This document shows positions 44,801 through 53,800 of a DNA stretch of 64,000 bases, piece by piece. Both the position numbers and the translations under genes were made by a program. Under the pieces are notes generated by a model. That model searched no databases. It saw nothing but the letters and a program-made list of their open reading frames with translations, and was not told the DNA's origin. The DNA comes from Scolanthus callimorphus. Lineage: Eukaryota; Cnidaria; Anthozoa; Actiniaria; Edwardsiidae. The number at the start of each line of letters is the position of its first letter. Position 1 is the stretch's first letter. The stretch is taken from contig CM066922.1 of assembly GCA_033964015.1 (NCBI GenBank), positions 22,864,507 to 22,928,506 on the forward strand, given 5' to 3'.

Positions 44801-47800
44801 TTACATAATTACATATACACAAATATATACATTAATGACGACTTAGCGTGCTTCTATGCTGTCAAAATGGCGGTTGACACATGCTCTTAATGAAGTGTCA
44901 CAATATGTTTGACTGTCTTGTTAATGATGTGTAGGTGATTTCTGATTGCTATGCAATTTTATACGTATCTTTGCATTGTATTGTTTTGGTAGGTCCGTTC
45001 TATCCGACTGGTGGGCATATTTCTACTAGTGTACACGCTTTCCAAGCATGCATCTCTCATCAGGGAGGTAGACGCCGAGTACGTCGCGACAGGAATCATG
45101 GGAATGATGGTGAGGCTTAATTTGAATCCCATGGATCAGATGCGCACTGTATGTTTGGCCGAGACGAGTGAGATTTAGCATGGATTCGATGTTTTAGAAG
45201 CTGAATTCAACAAATCAGCTTCCTGTGGCTGGAATTTAGGCGGGGACAATCTAGCCAATCAGAAACGTCCCTCGCAAAATCTCTATGAAAAGTATAGATA
45301 ATAGTGTATGTTGTTATACACAGGGCAACAAAGGGGGCGTGGCCATACGACTGGAGTTCCACAACACCACTATTTGTTTTGTGAATTCACATCTCGCAGC
45401 GCATCAGGAAGAGTATGAGCGGCGTAATCAGGTAACTAGTTAAAGGGGCTCTCGCACGCTTGCTGGCCAAGAAAATAGCTCACATCGCAATCCAATTCCA
45501 TCCATTTGATAACAAGTCAAAACAACCTAGAATTGCATTTGTCTAACACTTGAAAGGTTTTTCTATTAATCTGGAGAATTATTTTGATTACTACAGGCAA
45601 ATGTACATGTGTTTACACGGTTTACAATTTTACTTTTATGTCCACGGTGGACAAATATTGAGCGTGCGAGAGCTAAATGTCCTCTGATTTTCCGTTGTAT
45701 GTCCTCTTATATACCACGGAATGGCGTAATAAAGTGATAAAGTGGTCAATATGGAGAAGCAGGGAAAGACAGACTCGCAGTCTAATATGTGATCACGAAG
45801 TTGGCGTGTTTTTCTCTGCACAGGACTTCCGGGATATCATCAATAAATTGACGTTCACAAGAACTGAGGAAGCCCTCACCATCCTCGACCACAAGTAAGG
45901 AGCGGGAAGCGGCCTCACGGAAGAGGCCTCACGGCCTCGCCTGATTCCACCTGTCTCGACATTGTTTATTCTGGAGATCACAAAAACCTCATCCAATAAT
46001 TGCTTTATTATACATTGATTCAGTAGAAATACTGTTATTTCTGTCAAGCAAGTTATTTTGCACAAGCGCCTTGTTAAAATAGGGAAAGCGCTCTAGTCCC
46101 ATGATGCATTGCGCGCGTATCAAGAATCAGCTAGCTGATTCTTGAAGAATCAGCATGCTGATTCTGGAGACCCTCAAAGTGCGTGATTCCCAAAGTAAAG
46201 CGCGCGCTCTTAGCCAATCAGAATCGATATAGTGAGTACAATGTATAATAATAACTATAACGCACGCGCGCGCTGCATGTCGGTAGATGTGGGACATTTG
46301 CCGAACAAACTGTTAAAAAAGCGCGAGCAGCATTCTGGTAGTTGTAGGACGCGGCTTGGGCATTTCTGAATAAGGAAGGGCGCGCGCTTATAGCTGGAAT
46401 CGTCCATTAAAATTGCAGCCATTTGGAGTGCTTATCATTTGTCAAGGGAAACCGGTTGTACAAAACATTCCGGTTGGAATGAAATACCAAGTAGAATGGC
46501 GCTTACCATCTGCTAGTTTCTATTTCGTTTCCTATAAAACCGGTTAGAGTCGGAACGGGGAGACAACTTTTAGAGCTTAGCCACTCGTTCCAACCGGAAT
46601 TTCCTGTATTTTGTGACGAATGGTAAGCACCCTTGGTAGCCAATGTGACTACAAATATTTGGTCACTGAAAAATCAAGATTTGTCGCTACTTGGGGACTT
46701 ATAATCAAGCCCTTTTGCGCGAACAAAATATCCAAGATGGCGCCCGGCGATCTGAAACTCGGCTTTCTCCGCGGAAAAAACACTATCTACCGCCTGCAAG
46801 CAGGCTAATAGAATAGCAAATCATGGAGATTAATGACCCTGTATCCGTTTATGTAGCTCATAAACGTCTATGCTAATAAGGTTAACGGTAAAAGTAGTGA
46901 ACACAATCCGTTTAAATCTCATTGGTATTTCGATCCATCCTTTGGCCTACAACGTAGTCATAGAATAGCAAACTAATGGTGGTGTATTTTGCCTGCGTAG
47001 CAAGCGTTTTCGCTCAGGTTGCAGAAGACAGAGAAGCCTGAAGTTCGAGATTTTCGATGATTTGGCCCCGCGAAGTATTATTTCTCGTCCCATACTTCTA
47101 GAGTAACTTTTTTGTTATCTTTTTTTTTACAGCATCACCTTTTGGTTAGGTGATCTGAACTACAGAATTAGTGACCTTGACGCTGAGCAGACCAAAAATA
47201 CTCATCGAGAAAGGATTCCTTAAAAGACTCCTCGAAAACGATCAGCTCTTGAGGCAAAAGGCGCTACAAAAATGCTTCGTGGGCTTTAACGAGGCGCCTA
47301 TTGATTTTAAACCAACTTATAAATACGACCTGGAACAGACGACTGGGATTCGAGGTTAGTTTTTCCAGCGCAACTAAATATGTGAGAATGGGAGCAACAC
47401 TTTGCTTTGCTTTGCTTTGCTTTGTTTTGTTTTTTGCTTTGCTTCGTTGTTTTGCTTCGTTGTTTTCCTTTGCTTTGCCTTGTTCTTTCGCTTTTGCTTG
47501 TTTTGCTTTGTTTTTCTTTGCTTAGTTGTTTTGCTTTGCTTAGTTGTTTGCTTTGCTTTGTTCTGCTATTCTTCGCTTTGTACGGTTCTTTCCAGTCTTG
47601 TTTGTTTTCATGCGGGCCTGACTCATTTACAACTTGTTTTTCTAGCGAAAAGGTCGTTCCCCTGCTTGGGTGTGACAGGGTTCTCTATCGTGGCAAGAAT
47701 GTGAAGTCAATAGTTTACCGGAGCCATGCGGGGCTAAAAGTCAGCGACCACAAGCCTGTGAGCAACGTGTTTGCAGTAGGCGTAAGTATTTCACGCGAGA

Positions 47801-50800
47801 AAACACGGAAAAAAGGAGTGTTTTTGTTGTTTTTGTTGTTGTTGTTGTTTTTTGTGTTAGTACGGGTCACCCTGCGCGAGTTTTCGTGGCCCATCAACAG
47901 AAATCCTGACCCTCACCTTTTGGCTAGACCCAGTGGAGTAGATGGAGGCTCCTGTTGATGGACTCCTGATTCTTCTACTCCTGTGCATATGGCTAGACCT
48001 AGTGGAGTAGATGAAGGCTCCTGTTGATGGGCTCCTGATTCTTCTACTCCTGTGCATATGGCTAGACCTAGTGGAGTAGATGGAGGCTCCTGTTGATGGA
48101 CTCCTGATTCTTCTACTCCTGTGCATATGGCTAGACCTAGTGGAGTAGATGAAGGCTCCTGTTGATGGGCTCCTGATTCTTCTACTCCTGTGCATATGGC
48201 TAGACCTAGTGGAGTAGATGGAGGCTCCTGTTGATGGGCTCCTGATTCTTCTACTCCTGTGCGTATGACTAGACCTAGTGGATCAGATGGAGGCTCCTGT
48301 TGATGGACTCCTGATTCTTCTACTCCTGTGCATATGGCTAGACCCAGTGGAGTAGATGGAGGCTCCTGTTGATGGACTCCTGATTCTTCTACTCCTGTGC
48401 ATATGGCTAGACCTAGTGGAGTAGATGAAGGCTCTTGTTGATGGGCTCCTGATTCTTCTTCTCCTGTGCATATGGCTAGATCTAGTGGAGTAGATGGAGG
48501 CTCCTGTTGATGGGCTACTGACTATTCTACTCCTGTGCATATGGCTAGACCTGGTGGAGTAGATAGAAGAGTATATGGAGTTCATGCTTGCTACTCACCA
48601 GACTCACCAAGATCTGTTTTTCTAACAGATCAAAGTCGTGGATCGAGAGAAAGAAAAGCAAGTGTACGAAGAAGTAGTGCGAACTCTTGATCGTCAGGAG
48701 AACGAGAGCTTGCCGCAAGTGAAACTGAACACTACGGAGGTAAACAAATATTATCAAGTTTCAAGTTTATTGTTGCCTGATTACTGATAACTGATACTGA
48801 TAAATATGACGTTCTTTTTGCCGCATTTATTTTGCGTTTTGATGTGTTTCAGTTGAAATTCAAAGACGTTCAGTTTCTTGAGAAGATGTCGGCAACACTA
48901 GAAATAGAGAATATAGGACAGGTGAGGATTTGACTCCTTCTAACTAAATCATCACTGTGTAACAGTAAAGTTATAGTATGGGTTAAACTCATCGTCTGAT
49001 AAGTTGGGGTTAGGTACCGGTGCGCATGCAGGTCGCTCGACCAAGCGCACCCGAGGAACCATGGCAAGCGGGCCACAGCTCCCCTCCCAACGCTGGAGGT
49101 ACCCGTCACACTGATTGCTCAGTGGAATATACTTACCAATCGCAGAGTTATATTCTGAGAGGGAGGGCGGGAGCCGAATTCAATGAGAGGCCAAGGAAAC
49201 ATGGCGGCTTTTCCACGTCTGTAAGTGCCAAAGACACCGGTGGTAATAGGGGCGGCCGTGATCTCATTCAAGGGTCGAATAGGGTCGACCCCAGGCCTAC
49301 GCGGCGACTCTGGTTTAACTTCGTCTAAATTTCATTCAGACACATGAAAAAAGGGGGACTTTGGCACAATTGTCATTTCGTATGCTTTTAAGCGAGCTAC
49401 ATGTATTATATATCATTTTAAAGCTTTTGAATAGTAGAAAACAAATATAATATTTTTATTAACTATTAATGAATTATTAATAAAAGCATTAATTATTTGT
49501 CAAAAACGGAAGTTCTAGTCCGTCAGAATCGAATAAAAACCACCCAGTTTTGTATCATATTGAATAAGGGACGGACCATTTTATATTTGATGGTGGGGGG
49601 GGGGGGGGTCGAGCAAGCCTCTGACCTAGAAAAAAAATAACGCGCAAGCAAAGCTGGTGGCGAAAAAAAAATCGAGCAAGCTCACTTTAAAAACTCTCTC
49701 CTGATTTACCGTTTTTAGAGAACCTGATGTCTTTATAATAGATGGATTTTTTGGTGGGCTCGCGCTGCGCGCTCGCCATCTACAACAATTAAACGCTTAG
49801 ATATTCTTCTTAAATTTAAATAATTGCACATAACTATAAGTAAAGGTTAACTTACTTTCAACTGATATGTCGTAGCAGCGTCGCGCTCATAAAAAGCGTA
49901 TGCTGTGGTGTAGTATTTACAAATTATAACATCGTACCAGGCATAATGATTAATTTTGAAAATTTCTATGATGTTTTTATTCAGTGGCTCCATTTCTTCA
50001 GCGTGATTCTCGTCTCCCAAAAATAAGAATTTATCATTAACCTCGTAGATTTTCAAAATCGCGGCGCGCTTCGCGCGCATTGAGAAGCACACAAGCAAAC
50101 TTCTCAGTTGTCAGTCATCGTTTGTAAACCCGAACTGATCCAGATGCTTAAGCATACCGATTTCGCGAAATGCTAACATAACAGGAGAGCACTATGAAAT
50201 CAAACTTTACTGATTGAAGTGATCAATTGCCATTTTGAGGACGAAACAATTTAAGTGATTCTCGAACCAAAAAAGAAATATCAGGAAAACAATATCGAGC
50301 ACAGTCACGTTCTAGGGTAAAAAATTCGAGCAGCAAAATTGGACGCGAAAAAAATAACGAGCCAAAAAAATTAGCCACTCCCCCCATCAAATATCAAATG
50401 GTCCGTCCCTAAGTGTAGAGCCTGCTCTAACATATTTCTTGTGTTGTTACAGGGCCCTGTTCAGTTCTCGTTCATAGCCAAGCTGGATGACCGGTGTTTC
50501 TGTAAACCATGGTTGAATGTTAGACCTCACATGGGTATTATCATGCCACGTAAGTCAAACATGGGTTTGATCTGTGTGATCCGTGAGAATATTTTTGCAG
50601 ATTGACCCAGAGATAGACAAAACCGGCCTAACGACGTTTACATCTTGTTGCCACCCAATTCAGATCACGTGATGATTCCTTTGGGTGGATACGTTTGTTA
50701 GTTCTGCGCATACACTTGTGCACTCGCTCTAGTGAGAACAGTTTGACAATTATAACCACCCAAAGGAATCATCACATGACCTGAATTGGGTGGCAACAAG

Positions 50801-53800
50801 ATGTAAACACCGTTAGCCGATTTGGTCTATTCCTGACAGTTCTACAACAAACACACAGCGGGGTATCGTTTAGGGCAACAAATTATTTGAGCCACGGCCT
50901 TTTTGGTATCTTATAGAGGTGAAACTAGAATTTCCTGACGATCATTCCCGACCAAAAATACGGGAGCCCCCGGGGTAGCCACACTGGCTTATTAACTTTT
51001 GTCAGCTACTGTAACTTGATTAGAAGCCTGTAAGACAGGCCTATCTCTCCCAGTTAATTCTGATTATTATTAATCCAAGATGAGCCAAGCAAAACTGTTG
51101 CCTTGTGGCATCATTCACTTCAGAAGCATCTCTTTTTGCAGAAAACACTAAACAAGTGAAGATCACCACTTATATCAACAAAGAGACTGCTGGTGCACTC
51201 AACAATGGCGATGATACGCTGGAGGATATCTTAGTGTTGCATTTGGAAGGTGGAAAAGATTTCTTTGTATCCTTGACTTACTTAAACTGGATGGGTTTAT
51301 ATTTAACAATTAGTCACCGAAGGCGACGTGATTATTGGCGAATAGTCGCCGAGACGAAGTCGAGCTCACAGGGTTCACAGAGAACTGGTCCACAGGGTAA
51401 TAGACCTTTTTCCAAAATGGCCGCCGAAAATTCAAATCGATTTTTGTTAAAATGAACACCAGCACTAGAACACACATCATCACTTTAGTAAAACTACAAA
51501 ATTTCGCTGGATTATATCCAATAACTTCCGAGAAAACGAACGTTTCAAATTTGAAAATTTACAGACGTTTGTATGACTGGGGTATGCGTCATACCCCCAG
51601 TCATACAAATCTCTGTAAAATTTTCAATTTTCAGGCTCTGCTTTCTCAGCCGACATGGCATTTGGCATAACGAAAATTAAAGTATCACTAATGTGAGGAT
51701 TCTCTTTCTAGTGCCAGTTTTTGATTTTCAGTCAGTTTAATTTTAAGACATGTGAATTTGCGGCGGCCATTTTGGAAAAAGGTCTATTGGAAAACTTACG
51801 CATTCTGAGTAGCGTTAAGTCAATAGCGTTGTATTTGTTATTAAACTAGGGCGAACGCTGCTTGGAAGACATGGCCTGAAACTTTCTCTGCCGTTTTCAC
51901 AGGGACTTTCTGCAGAAACCCATCCATGGGAAAGCTGGATTCCCCAAGGCACACGCATGGGAAGTGTCCGGAATTCACAACAATGGCCATGGGAGATCCG
52001 AACACTTCCCATTCTTCTACCATGGGAAATTCAGCTTTTCCCATGGATGGGTTTCTGCAGAAATTCCCTGTGTTTATGGCCCACTGGTCCTTTTGATGCA
52101 CACAGAAGACGAAGCGAAACGAGACGAGATGAGAAGACAAGGAGAAGAGTTCCTCTCCGCTTTTTTGGTAGGAGTATTGGAGGCGGGCAGGCCAAGTAAT
52201 GGCGAAGGACTGTAGTTAAGTCATCTATTTATTTACCTTGTCTAACCTTGACTTGACGTAACCAGATCACTATCACCGGGAACTATCTCCCAAGTGTATT
52301 TGGATCTTCCTTGGAAGCCTTAGTTCATATGTTTGGTCCCATCAGAGAAGTGGCGGTTGCGAATCTTATTGACCTGGTACGTGCTGGCCTTATGTCTTTG
52401 CATTGGCAATACGAAAAACTAGACGCATAACTGCGTGAACTCGGGCTTCTAGTAAGTAATAAAAACAACTACCAAAACTCCAATTGATGGTTTGAACACA
52501 CAAGTAGGGGGATTACACCGTTTTACTATAAAGAGAATATATGGAATTATCACGCGGATCAAGCGGATCACGAGGATTTGGCATATGAGGATGCTGACTC
52601 CACGATTTGCAAGTTAATGACTCATCCCCTTGGTAAACACGGTTATCCCGAAGCCTATGATCCTCCACTTGGTTAAAAAACACGACAGCTCTCCCGGTAT
52701 GGTCGATGACTCATACCCATCTTGGAGAAACGTGAATAGAGATTGAGAAACGATGAGAAACCATCTGTGACTGGGACGCGTGTTTCCTGTAAATAGAGCG
52801 GTTTTCACATTACTGTCGTGAGTGATTACAAATTACTCGGAAATTGCGATTGCTTCGGGTTGTGATTGGTCGAGGGCATGATCTTTTATCCTTCAGCCAA
52901 TCAGATCTTGTAGAGAAAACAATTACACAATAACTTGTGATTTATTTCGCTCTCGAAAAGGAGAGATTGCGAATCACCTCGCTCTCTGATTGGTTGTTGT
53001 TGAATTACTATCGTATTTGATTGGATAGTGAATTACTCCATGACTTGTTTTCACGACAGTCATGTGAAAACCGGTCTATGCTTTTCTTACCATTTGTCGG
53101 GTATTTTCTGTTCAGGAGCACGGCCACGATTCAGGGGTTTCTGTGGATGGCAAACAGAGTCCTTCCAAGGAGGCGCTAGAGATTCCTAAAGAGCTGTGGC
53201 TACTTGTTGATCATCTGTACAAGTACGGCTCGTCAGAGGTAGCTACTATAATCTGAAAACTACCGGTCAATACCATGATTCATTATACGACTGTCATTTT
53301 ACCATATAAGGTCAAGATTGAGTGCAGATACGGGACCGTATTACACACCAAAAGCCGTATTACACTGTAGCGAACCGTTTGGCGGGCGAATTTGAATGGC
53401 TTCCCGATCGTGTCTAGACAAAACAATAACATGTACGTTTTCTATAGTGAATCTTGACGAAAAGAAAACAGTTGTGTTTGTCGTATGATAAATTTAACAA
53501 TTAGACCTCGAGGCCGAATGTGCTATGATGAATAGACCATGAGGCCGAAGGCCGAATGGTCTATTGATATCATAGCACATGAGGACGAGAGGTCTAATTG
53601 TTTTAGTATAAACCAACTAGTTGGTCAGTTTTGGCAATGAATCCCATTATTTTATGTTCAAAAACCAAGTTTTCTTGCAAAGAAAGGTGGTGGTTTTGTC
53701 AGGCACGGTCTATCACTAATAGACCATTAGTAGCTCAGCCAATCAGAATGCAGGATTTGTAATAGACCATTAGTTGGTTTATACTAAAACTCATTAGATG

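Larger units (their letters stand above)
44140..44905. mobile_element. MITE of the 63577-63827 family, split by two nested insertions
   Basis: Shares GTGTCAGCCACTGCTTTGTT, CGATATTAGAAGACGAATT, AACATCTAAAAACAAAGTTT and CAAAATGGCGG(T/C)TGACACA with the intact copy at 63577-63827. It is interrupted by the MITE at 44312-44687 and by a retroposon tail at about 44729-44835. Confidence 0.88.

Noticed and set aside
47402..47600. Long Phe/Leu/Cys-rich plus-strand frames
   Set aside because: They are produced by the CTTTG low-complexity tract running into a real exon.
49847..50098. 83-codon minus-strand frame as a transposase
   Set aside because: It lies inside a TIR element but shows no DDE, zinc-finger or other recognisable motif and is short.
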